From: Fagopyrum homotropicum
Lineage: Eukaryota; Streptophyta; Magnoliopsida; Caryophyllales; Polygonaceae
Direction: 5' to 3'
Assembly: GCA_033239125.1 (NCBI GenBank)
Contig: BSWB01000001.1
Coordinates: forward strand, 138,180,981 to 138,244,980
DNA: 64,000 nt
The notes under the pieces are model-generated. The model saw only the letters and a program-made list of their open reading frames with translations, did no database searches and had not been told where the DNA came from. The translations under genes and the position numbers were made by a program. Each line of letters starts with the position of its first letter. The stretch's first letter is position 1. Shown one piece after another: positions 1 through 10,320 of the stretch.

Positions 1-747
1 AGCATGTAATTTCGACTTTCAATACTCAATCCATCCTAGGCAAACATCATGATCACAAATCATCCATGGAATTCAAGGGAAGTACTTCAAGTCCACATAT
101 GCATTCATTAATTCAACACATAAGGCCATCCATAGCCAATCCACAAGACAAGGTTCATCATTAGGGTCATATCCAAGCCTAGAAAGCACAAAAAATTTGT
201 AAATTTTCTGAATTTTTATGGGATTTTCGAGATGAATATGTACAATGCAAGACATGTAAAAATGATAAACTATCCTAGATGCTCATCATGCAAAGGATTA
301 TGCAAACTCCACCCCATACTTAGAAACACATTGTCCCCAATGTGGTATTCAAGTAAAGAGAGTGAAAGAAGGTTCTCACAATGTAAAATGGTTTGCTTCG
401 GTATTTGGGATTGCTCAAGTGAATTGACGTTGTATGATCCTATCAACCATGGTAGAGAGCTCTAAGTATTCATCAAAGCATCGGGACCCGCGCTAGGCGC
501 CGCTAGCCGTCCAAGTTCCGCGTCCGCTCCACCCATAATTGATGAGGGGTTCATCATCATCATTCTCATGCCAAGCAAGGCTTCCAATGCTACTAAGGTT
601 CTAGCACACACACTAAGCACACGAAACACACACAAAGATAGAAAAATCTAAAACAAAAGCAAAACAAGAAAGGGAAAAATGTTACCAATGGGTTGCCTCC
701 CACCAAGCGCTTCTTTAAGGTCATTAGCTTGACCAAACTCGGGGCGT
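1..747 (-). other. 3' interior of the Athila-like element, downstream of integrase
   Basis: There is no credible ORF. The segment next to the integrase stop (about 680-747) reads on the minus strand as a short block about alanine-rich loops and GGAGGCAACCC, which commonly follows integrase in plant Athila elements. The rest is a mixed spacer with an A/C-rich patch at 600-680 and a GC-rich patch at 484-530. Athila elements may carry an envelope-like ORF here; none is seen in these 747 bases, but the window ends before the 3' LTR. Confidence 0.6.
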
Positions 748-1905
748 CTACTCAAGGTAAAGTGGGGCGATCATATCCACCGGAGCTCCCGGGATATACT
801 TCTTCAACCGGTGCCCATTCACCTTAAAGTTTTCACAATGCTCCCCTCCTATCTCAATAGCTCCACGGGGAAAGATCTTCTTCACCACATATGGCCCGGT
901 CCATCTTGATTTGAGCTTTCCGGGGAAGAGCCGCAACCTTGAGTTGAAGAGAAGGACAAAGTCTCCTTCACTCAACTCCTTGGGGATGATCCTCTTGTCA
1001 TGCCACCGTTTGGTCCTCTCCTTGTAGATCCGGGCATTCTCGTATGCATCCAACCGGATCTCCTCAAGTGCGTTCATATCAAGTAACCTCTTCTGTTCGG
1101 CCTCTTTGAGATCAAAATTTAGCCACTTGATGGCCCAATGTGCTCTATGCTCTATTTCCACCGGAAGGTGGCAAGACTTGCCATAGACCAACTTGTAAGG
1201 AGTAGTGCCAATTGGTGTCTTGAAAGCGGTTCTATATGCCCACAAGGCATCGTTGAGCTTCATAGCCCAATCCTTTCTAGTTCGAGATACCGTCTTCTCA
1301 AGAATGGCCTTTATCTCCCGGTTGGAGATCTCTACTTGGCCACTAGTTTGGGGATAGTAAGGTGTTGCCACCTTATGAGTCACCCCATACTTAGCCAAAA
1401 GTGCCCCAAAGTTCCTATTGGTGAAGTGCTTCCCTCCATCACTTATGATCACCCTTGGTGTTCCAAACCTAGGAAAGATCACTCGGTTGAAGAACCGCAC
1501 CACAACCTTGGCGTCATTTGTAGGAGAAGCGATTGCCTCCACCCATCTTGATACATAATCAACCGCTAATAGGATGTAGAGGTTGCCACATGAAGAAGGG
1601 AATGGTCCCATGAAGTCCACACCCCACACATCAAAGATTTCCACTTCTTGTATGTTGTTCAAGGGCATCTCATTCCTCCTTGAGATGTTGCCCGTCCTTT
1701 GGCAAGCATCACAAGCTACCACAAAGCTTTGCACATCCTTGAACAAACTTGGCCAAAAGCAGCCCGATTGCAACACCTTCGCACATGTCTTGTGGGAGCT
1801 AGCATGCCCTCCACATGGAAAGGAATGACAATGGCGGATCACACTCTCCACCTCATCCTCCGGTATGCATCTTCTAAACATTCCATCCGGCCCTCTCTTG
1901 AACAA
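748..1905 (-). CDS. pol: Athila-like integrase (C-terminal part of pol)
   Basis: This 385-codon ORF encodes the integrase that inserts the element cDNA. Near the N-terminus is an HHCC zinc-binding region (H-x-H pattern around residues 26-40, then CDACQR near 66-71). The catalytic core follows: VDFMGPF (first Asp), ISDGGKHF (second Asp) and the GQVEISNREIK stretch (Glu). A C-terminal region with SRWTGPYVVKK matches the usual end of plant Gypsy integrases. The ORF is in the same frame as the upstream 1305-codon ORF and separated from it only by a TAG at 1918-1920, where relatives normally have Trp; the Met at 1903-1905 is therefore an internal codon, not a true start. The protein would normally be part of a Gag-Pol polyprotein. 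I am sure of the family; activity is doubtful because of the stop. Confidence 0.93.
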   Translation of the reverse strand: MFKRGPDGMFRRCIPEDEVESVIRHCHSFPCGGHASSHKTCAKVLQSGCFWPSLFKDVQSFVVACDACQRTGNISRRNEMPLNNIQEVEIFDVWGVDFMGPFPSSCGNLYILLAVDYVSRWVEAIASPTNDAKVVVRFFNRVIFPRFGTPRVIISDGGKHFTNRNFGALLAKYGVTHKVATPYYPQTSGQVEISNREIKAILEKTVSRTRKDWAMKLNDALWAYRTAFKTPIGTTPYKLVYGKSCHLPVEIEHRAHWAIKWLNFDLKEAEQKRLLDMNALEEIRLDAYENARIYKERTKRWHDKRIIPKELSEGDFVLLFNSRLRLFPGKLKSRWTGPYVVKKIFPRGAIEIGGEHCENFKVNGHRLKKYIPGAPVDMIAPLYLE

Positions 1906-1917
1906 AAGTGGTTCGCT

Positions 1918-4900
1918 CTAATAGTAATGCCTCACATCTTTGAAGAACTTCTTCCTTTGGGTATATGTCAAACCGGGAGGCACTTCCTCACACACTAAGT
2001 AGTTCACAATGTCGGCAAACCATGGCTCGCTTCCTCTAGACACTTGGAACAAGCACTCCTCCACCATTTGCAATTGCTCATCCCGGAATGAGTCATCAAT
2101 CGGGATGTCATCTCTTTCAAGCTCCAATGGTAGGAGTCTACTAAGGTGATCCGCCACTGAGTTCTCGGATCCCTTCTTGTCCTGGATTTCCAAATCAAAC
2201 TCTTGAAGAAGAAGGATCCACCGAATCAACCTGGGCTTTGCATCCTTCTTGGTAAGGAGGTAACGGATCGCAGCATGATCCGTATAAACTATGACTTTTG
2301 CTCCAACAAGATATGAGCGGAACTTCTCAAAAGCATACACCACCGCTAGCAACTCTTTCTCGGTGGTAGCATAATTGAGTTGGGCATCATCTAGCGTCTT
2401 GCTAGCATAATAAATAGCATGAGTGCGCCCATCTTTCCTTTGCCCCAAAACAGCCCCAACGGCTACATCGCTTGCATCACACATGATCTCAAATGGTAGA
2501 CTCCAATCCGGAGGTTGCAAGATAGGTGCGGAGATCAAGGCTTTCTTCAACCTACAAAAGGCCTCAAGACAATCTTTGGAAAAGACAAAATCAACATCTT
2601 TCATTAGTAGGTTAGTAAGAGGCTTAGAAATTTTAGAGAAGTCTTGAATAAACCTCCGGTAAAAACCGGCATGCCCTAAGAAACTCCTTACCCCCTTCAC
2701 CGAGTTAGGTGGTGGCAACTTCTCTATCGTTTCAATCTTGGCTCTATCAACCTCAATGCCACGGTTGGACACCAAGTGTCCCAACACAATACCTTCACTT
2801 ACCATGAAGTGGCATTTTTCCCAATTTAAGACAAGATTTGTCTCCTCACATCTTTGCAATACTAATGAAAAGTTAGCCAAGCAATTATCAAAGGAAGAAC
2901 CATAAACAGAGAAATCATCCATAAACACTTCCATGATATTTTCAATGTATTCCGAAAAGATAGCCATCATACACCTTTGGAAGGTGGCGGGTGCATTACA
3001 CAACCCAAATGGCATTCTCCTATATGCAAAAGTACCCCATGGACATGTAAATGTTGTTTCCTCTTGGTCATCGGGGTGGATAGGGATTTGGAAGAATCCA
3101 CTATAGCCATCTAAGTAGCAAAAATGAGAATGTTGAGCTAACCTTTCTAGCATTTGGTCAATGAAGGGGAGAGGGAAGTGATCTTTCCTAGAGGCCATGT
3201 TCAACTTTCTATAGTCAATGCACATCCTCCACCCCGTAACCATCCTAGTCGGGATTAGTTCATTGTTCTCATTAGTCACTACGGTCATCCCACCCTTCTT
3301 AGGAACGACATGAACGGGACTAACCCACTTACTATCCGAGATAGGGTAGATAATTCCCGCATCTAGCAACTTAATGATTTCCTTTTTGACTACCTCTTTC
3401 ATTATAGGATTCAATCTCCTTTGATGTTCAATAGAGGGTTTATGATTATCTTCCATCATTATTTTATGCATGCACAAAGAAGGTTTTATGCCAACCAAAT
3501 CATCAATAGTATAGCCAATGGCTTTCCTATGCAATCTTAGCTCATGCAACAACTTAGCAAGTTCATCATCACTCAAGCATGCATTCACAATCACCGGATA
3601 TGTAGAATTATCACCAAGGAAAGCATACTTTAAATGAGAGGGAAGGGGTTTGAGTTCAAGTTTGGGAGGACCTTTATCGATTGGAGACAATCCAAATAAT
3701 GTTGGATGAGATGAATCCAAAGCAAATGAAGACCCTTCAAGGCTCCTTGAAGCTTGATCATCATCAAGGGCTGATTCAGGGGAAACCACGGCTGGAAACA
3801 CGGTTTGCTCCAAGTCCACGGCCGTGGACCTTTCCTGGCTCCATTTTTGTGGCTTTACAGAGAGTTTGACGGCCGTGGAACTCATTCCACGACCGTGGTT
3901 CCTACAACTGTTCAACACCCCTTCATTCTCTTCAATTTGAGCCCTTGTCTCCTCTTCTAATGCTTCTAAGGCCTCGATCTCTTCATTGTAAGCCTCCTCA
4001 ACACGTTCCTCCATCATACTTAAGGTAAGAACCTTTTCCAAGGGATCCTTGATCAAGATCGAGCTCACAACTTCTCTAGATTCCTCTTGCTCGATTATGT
4101 TGAAGACATCTTCATCAAGGGTTGGCCCTTTCATCATTGTGGACAACTTGAACTTGACGTTCTCTTCCCCAATGTTGAAGGAGAGAGTCCCATTCTTGCA
4201 ATCCACTAGGCATCCGGAAGTGGCTAGGAAAGGTCTTCCTAAGATGATGGGAACCGGATAATCCGCCGGAATATCCAAGACAACGAAATCAATTGGCACA
4301 TAGAATCCTCCTAGTTGCACCGGGATGTCTTCTAAGATCCCAACCGGATGAGTGATAGAACGGTCCGCCATATAGAGGGTCATCTTGACCGGTTTTGGCT
4401 CTCCTAGCCCAACCTTGTTGCAAAGTGCAAGCGGTATGATGCTTACACTTGCCCCAAGATCACAAAGGGCCTCATACTTCACATCTCCCACTCCAATTGG
4501 GACACAAAAGGAACCCGGATCTCTTAGCTTGGGAGGCATTTCCTCCTTCATCATTTGGATCAATTCCGAGGATCTTTTGGTCATTCTTATCTCCCCATAC
4601 TCCTCCAACTTCCTTTTATTGGAGAGTATCTCTTTCAAGAACTTGCCATATGCCGGCATTCCTAAGATAGCATCCATGAACGGAATGTTAATATGAAATT
4701 TAGACATTAGTTCAAGGAATTTACCAAAGTGATTGTCCAAACGAGCTCTTGCTCGTGATTGAGGGAACGGTAGTGGTGGCTTGTATGGAGGCGTTGCCAC
4801 ATAAGTCGGCTCTACATCCTTGCTCTTGCCTCCATCTCTTTGCAAAGTCTCTTCCTCTATCACCACTTGTTTCCCTTTAGCATGATCTTTGGGTAAAGGA

Positions 4901-5835
4901 TCCTTCATGCTCAACCCACTCCTTGTAGTGATGGCCAACACTTGGCCTCTTGGGTTGTCTTCAGTCCTTCCGGGAAGCTTTCCCGGATCTCTATGGGCTT
5001 CACCCGCCTTTTGGAACACTTGTGCTTCCAACACCTTTTGAGCTTTAGAAATTGAAGTCACGGTGCTCTCAAGACCACTCAACCTTCCAAGCAATTGCTC
5101 AAACATCATTTCGGTCCTATCCTTGGGAGGTTGAGTAAATCCGGGTGGAGGTTCTTGTGAAGCTTTTGGTGGTGGAGTTGTGCTTGTGGAAGCGGGAGGG
5201 TTCAAGGCTCCATCCGGGTTAGAGTAGGAAAACCCGGGATGGTTGTGGTTGGGCCGGTAATTGTTGAATTGCTGGTTGTTGTTGAAGTTCCTTGGGCCTT
5301 GATAATTGTTGTAATTGCCCCTTCCCATGTAATTCACATCCTCCTCCTTGGAAGATAAGTTAGCTTGTGGAAGCACTTGAGGGGTTGCTTGATTCTTCAA
5401 AGTTGTAGCACACAACTCCCTCAAGGACTTCAATTCATTGTTGATGGCGTCAAGCTTGAAATTGCTCATGGTGACTTCACTCACCTCATATGCTCCCGCC
5501 TTTCTCCCTTCACTCTTCCTATGGGAGTATTTCTCAATCACTAGAGCCTGCTTCTCTACAAACTCCCAAACTTCATCTACATGCTTCTCCATGAAAGTCC
5601 CACCGGAAAGAGATTGGAGCTTGAATTGGCTATCTTCATCAAGTCCCTTGAAGTAGATCTCCAATAGCTCAATTTTCGGTATGCCATGGTGTGGAAAATC
5701 TAGGAGAAGATCTTTGAACCTCTCCCAAGATTTGAATAAACTCTCTCTATCCTTCATCACGAAGGCATTGATCTTCCCTCTTAACTCGGTAGTCTTGGAA
5801 GGTGGGAAGAACTTTGTCAAAAACTCGGTGGTCAT
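1918..5835 (-). CDS. pol: Athila-like Gag C-terminus, protease, reverse transcriptase and RNase H
   Basis: A 1305-codon open frame. In order: the Gag capsid end (KFFPPSKTTELR near residue 10), an Asn/Gly-rich nucleocapsid-like stretch (about 165-215), an aspartic protease with CDLGASVSIIP (about residue 455), a linker rich in acidic residues, the RT core (YRKLN, then FMDDFSVYG as the catalytic motif), and RNase H ending at ENSVADHLSRL. FMDD instead of YVDD is normal for Athila. The N-terminal Met is internal: the frame continues upstream through a TAG at 5878-5880. It ends at the TAG at 1918-1920, just before integrase. The linker between protease and RT contains a cluster of CCACGGCCGTGG-type palindromes that recur in the LTR. 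It is likely expressed from the 5' LTR as a polyprotein. Confidence 0.95.
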   Translation of the reverse strand: MTTEFLTKFFPPSKTTELRGKINAFVMKDRESLFKSWERFKDLLLDFPHHGIPKIELLEIYFKGLDEDSQFKLQSLSGGTFMEKHVDEVWEFVEKQALVIEKYSHRKSEGRKAGAYEVSEVTMSNFKLDAINNELKSLRELCATTLKNQATPQVLPQANLSSKEEDVNYMGRGNYNNYQGPRNFNNNQQFNNYRPNHNHPGFSYSNPDGALNPPASTSTTPPPKASQEPPPGFTQPPKDRTEMMFEQLLGRLSGLESTVTSISKAQKVLEAQVFQKAGEAHRDPGKLPGRTEDNPRGQVLAITTRSGLSMKDPLPKDHAKGKQVVIEEETLQRDGGKSKDVEPTYVATPPYKPPLPFPQSRARARLDNHFGKFLELMSKFHINIPFMDAILGMPAYGKFLKEILSNKRKLEEYGEIRMTKRSSELIQMMKEEMPPKLRDPGSFCVPIGVGDVKYEALCDLGASVSIIPLALCNKVGLGEPKPVKMTLYMADRSITHPVGILEDIPVQLGGFYVPIDFVVLDIPADYPVPIILGRPFLATSGCLVDCKNGTLSFNIGEENVKFKLSTMMKGPTLDEDVFNIIEQEESREVVSSILIKDPLEKVLTLSMMEERVEEAYNEEIEALEALEEETRAQIEENEGVLNSCRNHGRGMSSTAVKLSVKPQKWSQERSTAVDLEQTVFPAVVSPESALDDDQASRSLEGSSFALDSSHPTLFGLSPIDKGPPKLELKPLPSHLKYAFLGDNSTYPVIVNACLSDDELAKLLHELRLHRKAIGYTIDDLVGIKPSLCMHKIMMEDNHKPSIEHQRRLNPIMKEVVKKEIIKLLDAGIIYPISDSKWVSPVHVVPKKGGMTVVTNENNELIPTRMVTGWRMCIDYRKLNMASRKDHFPLPFIDQMLERLAQHSHFCYLDGYSGFFQIPIHPDDQEETTFTCPWGTFAYRRMPFGLCNAPATFQRCMMAIFSEYIENIMEVFMDDFSVYGSSFDNCLANFSLVLQRCEETNLVLNWEKCHFMVSEGIVLGHLVSNRGIEVDRAKIETIEKLPPPNSVKGVRSFLGHAGFYRRFIQDFSKISKPLTNLLMKDVDFVFSKDCLEAFCRLKKALISAPILQPPDWSLPFEIMCDASDVAVGAVLGQRKDGRTHAIYYASKTLDDAQLNYATTEKELLAVVYAFEKFRSYLVGAKVIVYTDHAAIRYLLTKKDAKPRLIRWILLLQEFDLEIQDKKGSENSVADHLSRLLPLELERDDIPIDDSFRDEQLQMVEECLFQVSRGSEPWFADIVNYLVCEEVPPGLTYTQRKKFFKDVRHYY

Positions 5836-5877
5836 CTCCTCCCAAGTACCAACTCGCCCTTGTGGAATAGATTGATA

Positions 5878-6162
5878 CTAAGCCAAGGCTTTATCCTTAA
5901 GAGAGAAGGAAAAAGCCCTAAGCTTATGGTTGTTGCTCTCCAATCTTGGCGGTCTAAGAGTCTCCATCAAGATCTCATAATTCATCAAGTGTTGATGAGG
6001 AGACTCTCCTTCCATCCCTCCAAATTGATTATGCCGGATCATTTGTAGAACTTGAGGGCGGAGCTCGTAATCATGGGCTGCGGGATCTCCTAAGTTCACA
6101 CCCGGAAGGTGTGCTCTTTGTGCCGGATCCATACGTTGCCCCAATGTTTGCGGCTCTTCCAT
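5878..6162 (-). pseudogene. gag: Athila-like Gag, middle segment
   Basis: A 94-codon stretch in the same frame as the large downstream pol ORF. It contains the conserved Gag core around MIRHNQFGG and FSFSLKDKALA. It ends at a TAG (5878-5880); the next residues (YQSIPQG, then TTWEEM-like) continue the capsid domain in frame, so the stop interrupts a single gene. Plant Gag proteins usually have Trp at this point, which fits a TGG to TAG change. The upstream part of Gag lies in another frame because of the 34-bp repeat at 6073-6200. Confidence 0.85.
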
Positions 6163-6526
6163 AGCAATGGGCTGCGGGATCTCCTAAGTTCACACCCGGA
6201 GGTGGAGGAGGTTGTTGATGGTTAAGCTCCCTTTGCACAAGAGCTTGCCTAATCTCCTCAATCTCCCTCCTAGTTGCCTCTTGCCTCTCATTGGCAAGTC
6301 TCCTTTCATTCTCCAAAGCTTCATCCCTTATCCTAATTTGCTCTAAAGCCTCATCCAATTCAGCTTGGAGATCTCTTCCGGCCATCTCTTTTCCCTTTTT
6401 AATGCTCTTGGATCTAGATCTAAGGGTTTTCTCCGGTTCGGGATCGAATGGAGCTAAATCCTTACCACGAGATCTTCGCATACACCTAAAGAGTGAGACG
6501 TCCTGAAAAGCAAAGACACAAACCAA
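6071..6526 (-). pseudogene. gag: Athila-like Gag, N-terminal segment
   Basis: The likely start is the Met at 6479-6481 (MRRSRGKDLAPFDPEPEKT), the typical basic N-terminus of Athila Gag, and not the first Met at 6526. A charged coiled-coil-like segment follows (roughly residues 35-85, rich in Glu, Arg and Leu), then a proline run and GVNLGDPAAH. After that the frame drifts into unrelated residues and stops, because a 34-bp repeat has shifted the frame; the true continuation is in the overlapping segment 5878-6162. The start lies about 118 bp inside the primer binding site, which is normal spacing. Confidence 0.85.
6073..6200. repeat. 34-bp direct repeat inside Athila gag
   Basis: Positions 6073-6106 and 6167-6200 are identical (they start ATGGGCTGCGGGATCTCC). 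The offset is 94 bp, not a multiple of three, and the intervening 60 bp are not repeated. This looks like a small templated insertion. It duplicates the peptide GVNLGDPAAH and breaks the Gag frame. Confidence 0.85.
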
Positions 6527-6598
6527 AAAGAGATCAAAAGCAACAAGAAAGATCTACACTAATAAACAATCATAAAATAGACTCAATCTAGACCTAGT

Positions 6599-6615
6599 CC
6601 CCGGCAACGGCGCCA
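6599..6615 (-). other. Primer binding site for tRNA-Asp
   Basis: On the minus strand it reads TGGCGCCGTTGCCGGGG, complementary to the 3' end of plant tRNA-Asp. It lies 6 bp inside the LTR end at 6622. This site fixes the orientation and the inner LTR boundary. Confidence 0.92.
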
Positions 6616-6621
6616 AAAACT

Positions 6622-8454
6622 TGTTACGCTCAGGATGTGACACGCAATGGGTTTTAAATTTATATTCTCGTTATATTTATCCTAACTCCTAGCGAACCCG
6701 CAGTGTACGGGACGTTTGTAGTAGGGATAGTATTCCGAGGTCGAACACAAAGACTAAGGTGAGACTGACTCAATTAGTGATTAAGTCTAGTGAAGATCTA
6801 GGTTAAGAAAAGAGAAAGAAATAAAGAAATGAAAATCTCAATTGTTTTTGGTTGGTTTTTCGGTGATCCATCAAAGATCACAAATCATGCAAAATGTAAT
6901 AATCAACTAGGCTAACAAATCAACGCAAACAAACAAGCAAAAATACGAGATATAGATCGAAGATAGAAAAGCGGATTCTAGGGGTTGGAAGTTCTGGTTA
7001 TGGCATAGGACTCAAGCTATCTATCCTTTCCTTGGATTAACTATGATATGTTGGGGGTTAAGTGTTTCTAGATTGGGATTAATCACCGGGTAGGTCTCAT
7101 GATCCACTAGGCCATCCCTAAAGTCTCATCACCGGGTAAGTCTCTAAGAACCTAAGGGAAGGAATTCTACACAAACCGGATTGTTACCTAGAGGTCTAAC
7201 CTATCCTTACCGGGTAAGTCTCGAAAGGGTTAGTTCTAAACAACCATCCTAGCACACTTAATCCAATGGCGGCTTATGAGGCTCACCACTACCTAAGGTT
7301 TGTCATCTTTGAGATCTAAGAGCAAGGATTACCGGATAAGTCTCTCCTAACACTTAGTTGCTAACACTAGGTCACCCTAGGATAGATTGACTCAACAAAC
7401 ACTTAGGTTTTCAACATTCTAACAATCTAAGACTAGATCCATCGAACCAGGCAAGATCACGGTTTGTTTTACCTTTCCACGTCCGTGGTTTGGCAAGAAC
7501 TGGCCGTGATTCCTAACAGAGACTACGCTCATGCACACAAGTCATCCAAAGGTAAATCTAAGTCCATCCTATCATAGCCCTAGCCATAACCATCCTTTCC
7601 TTACCCTAGAACCACATCTATTTAGCCTAAAACATTCATAATAGAAAACGAAACAATCAAACATAAAATCATGGCATCCATTTGCAAGATATTGAAGAGA
7701 AAGAGATAAATAAGTCAACTAAAACAAAACCAAGCTGAAAGTGGAATTAGAATAACTCACAATCCTTCTTAAAGAAGGTTCAAATGGTTCATACAACTCA
7801 AGAGATTGATTCCGAAATTCTTCACTACAAGCTATCAAAATCTATCAGTGGTGTGTTCTTCTTCTTTTCCAACCAAGCTCTTCTCCAATGGTAGCCTTCT
7901 TCTTCCTCCTTCTTCCCAAAGAATCTTCTTGTTGAGAGAATATTTTTGTTAGAGGATAGTGGATAATGGAGAGCTGCTCCCAGATGCCTCTCACAGCCAA
8001 TGCAGGACCACTTTTATACTACAACTTTGCAAGAGCTGGCCAAGAGATCGTGGCACAGCTGTCATGAAAACCTGGCAAAATCCACGGGCATTTCCACGGC
8101 CGTGATCTGTCAGAGAACCGTGATTTTGTGCTTCAGCTTTGTCTTTGATCATTAAGCTTCGATTTGGTGCATGGCTTGTGTTTGCAAGGTTCCATGAGTC
8201 CTCTCTAGCCTTTAGCTTGCATCCTAATGAGTCCGAGGGTGTGTCATCTTGATGAACGATCCTCAAACGTATCGTTTTAGCTCCTAAATCTCCCAAAACA
8301 CCTACAAAGCAATGCACAAGTCCGTGTAGACGTCTATCTCGACAAAATACGTGAATTGAGTGCAAACATCGTGAACTAATGCTAAACCATGCATGAATGA
8401 GCGGGAAATCTATCTAAATGATTACCTAAACCTAAGTCATAAATCGTGTTATCA
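6622..8454 (-). repeat. 5' LTR of the Athila-like element
   Basis: 1833 bp, bounded by TGTTACGC at 6622 and TTATCA at 8454 on the plus strand. The boundaries are supported by the primer site at 6599-6615 and by the related solo LTR at 46897-48677, which starts TGTTACGCT and ends GCCATCA. It contains several near-identical ACCGGGTAAGTCTC sub-motifs (about 7085-7350) and two clusters of CCACGG/CCGTGG palindromes (about 7450-7515 and 8080-8130). No ORF is convincing. The promoter should lie here, but I cannot place a TATA box with confidence. Confidence 0.9.
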
Positions 8455-10320
8455 ATCCACTCGCTCTCTCTTTCCTAGAAAGAGACACGAACTCCGTGCA
8501 AAGAAACAACTAAAAAATATCAAAATTTTATTTATGAATTGGATGTTGAAAAATGTGGATTCTACATGCGTTATATAGGCATTGTACCGAACCTACTTGC
8601 TAGGTTATAATTAAAACATGAGATACAAAATATAATTAAAAAGTCCAAAAGTATAAAGAAAAGTCCATAATAAAAAATAATTCTGTATGAGCGGAAAATA
8701 AGATCTATTTAAAACATAGTTCAGCCACTAAACTTGTCCTATTCTTTCTCGATCCCACGCCTATCCTTTCTTATACGTGCATGGCTACTCCTCCTCTCAC
8801 ACATGATCATGTATGGACGTACATGGGCTCTTCTTCGTTCTCCACGTGAGATCATGTATGCATTTTCTAGCTTCCATGCATATGTTATCCTTGACATCTC
8901 CCATCTCCAATCAATTATCTTCCTTTCTCTCCTAGAAATGTCTTTGATTCTTCGTCTTCTCCTCCTTAGAGTGATCTTCACTCCTTGTCTCCTAGTTTTC
9001 ATGATCATGGTCACCAATCAAGCTAGGTCCGGCCATGCTCATGCATCTTTATAAGGCCCCAATTTACATCCTATCTCTAGTGTACTACAAGAAGCCATTG
9101 TACACCCCATCTCCGGTGTACTAGAAGACCCTAATTTGCACTTCACCACCCGTCTACAAGAAGTTTGAATTTCTCTACTGAAACTTTTAAGATAGTGAAA
9201 TTTTAAATTAACTTTTCTTAATTTTCCTCCTATCATTGAATTAACTTTTTGATCCAAAGAACCCTATGATATTCATGTTTGCAATTCTTTCCGACAAAAA
9301 ATTTATTAATATGATATTATTATATTTGTTGTCTCAACTACAAAATGTTGTTTTCGGAACTGTTCGTTCACATTCCTTTTTTCCAGTAGCAATCTGTACG
9401 GTTCATCAACTATTTATTATGAGAAAAATGCAACCTTATTCTAAACGCAAATACATAAATTTACCCTCTTCATTGGAGATATAGCACAAAGTAATTGATT
9501 TAAACATTGTAAAGAAAAACTCTTTTTTTCTCTTTAGATTATTACTGTGGTTATAATTTTCAATCTCTAGGATATAAAGGTCATGTCTACACTCCCTCTC
9601 CTAAGGAAAAAGCTTTCACTCGTCTACCCTCCCCCTCCCCCTAAAACCGTCTCTACATACAAAAAATTAACAAGCTTAGAACATTGCTTTTCCGATAGTT
9701 TCACATAAACAACTACGACTTTAGAACTTGTAAGGAGCAAATGTGCTCTAATTGGGTAGTATACCACTGATTTTGAATAAAAACGAGGAAATAATAAGAG
9801 TACAAGACACTAACCAAGTTTCCAATATGAAATTCATCAAAGAAGGCAACAATTTAGAAGCCTCTATGAAATACAAAAGCCTACATAAAGAAAAACGCAA
9901 TCCGACTGAATTAATTAGCTAGCAACCTTATTTTATACCTTTGTGTAAGGAGATGATAATGATATGGTTTGTGTAAGGAGTTGAGAGTTTTACCTACCAT
10001 TAAACGCGTGTTTCACATGATGTGCAAAATCATAAAGAGATTACATGTATTTTCATTGTAACTTATCATACTTGTTGCCAACGGAACCATACCTTACCGG
10101 AAGACAAGTGACATCAAAAGGGATTATAGGAAACGGCTTATAGAACTTGTGCCTATTGGAAAGAAAAGAGACATTTATGTAACGATAGGATAAACGAAAG
10201 GCTTGATTCGTTATTGATTCAACATTATATTTATAAAACAGATGATGGATATACAATTAACTAAAAGAAAATAAAAAGACATTCAAAGATACTATTTAAC
10301 TAGAAATATCTGATCTTATA
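8455..10320. other. Unassigned AT-rich DNA
   Basis: I find no recognisable gene, RNA or repeat. Short ORFs here have no family resemblance. Some stretches (9040-9140) repeat the phrase 'CCC(C)ATCTC...GGTGTACTA' twice, and 9590-9650 is C/T-rich. It may include the decayed 3' part of the Copia fragment that follows. Confidence 0.5.

Larger units (their letters stand above)
1..8454 (-). mobile_element. Athila-like Ty3/Gypsy retrotransposon, truncated by the window start
   Basis: Read on the minus strand the order is 5' LTR (8454-6622), tRNA-Asp primer site (6615-6599), gag, protease, RT, RNase H and integrase (to 748), then non-coding 3' interior running off the window. The gag start, the FMDD form of the RT active site and the tRNA-Asp primer site are those of plant Athila elements. 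Gag has one frameshift and one in-frame TAG, and one TAG lies between RNase H and integrase; otherwise the pol frame is open, so the copy is not very old. No envelope-like ORF is visible before the window ends. The 3' LTR and the target duplication cannot be seen. A related solo LTR lies at 46897-48677. Confidence 0.93.

Noticed and set aside
1138..1998. Plus-strand ORFs at 1138-1551, 1583-1828 and 1699-1998
   Set aside because: They are antisense shadows of the Athila integrase and RNase H frame.
8734..9257. Opposing ORFs at 8734-9054, 8739-9017 and 9039-9257
   Set aside because: Low-complexity hydrophobic and Arg-rich translations of C/T-rich DNA, overlapping on both strands, no family match.
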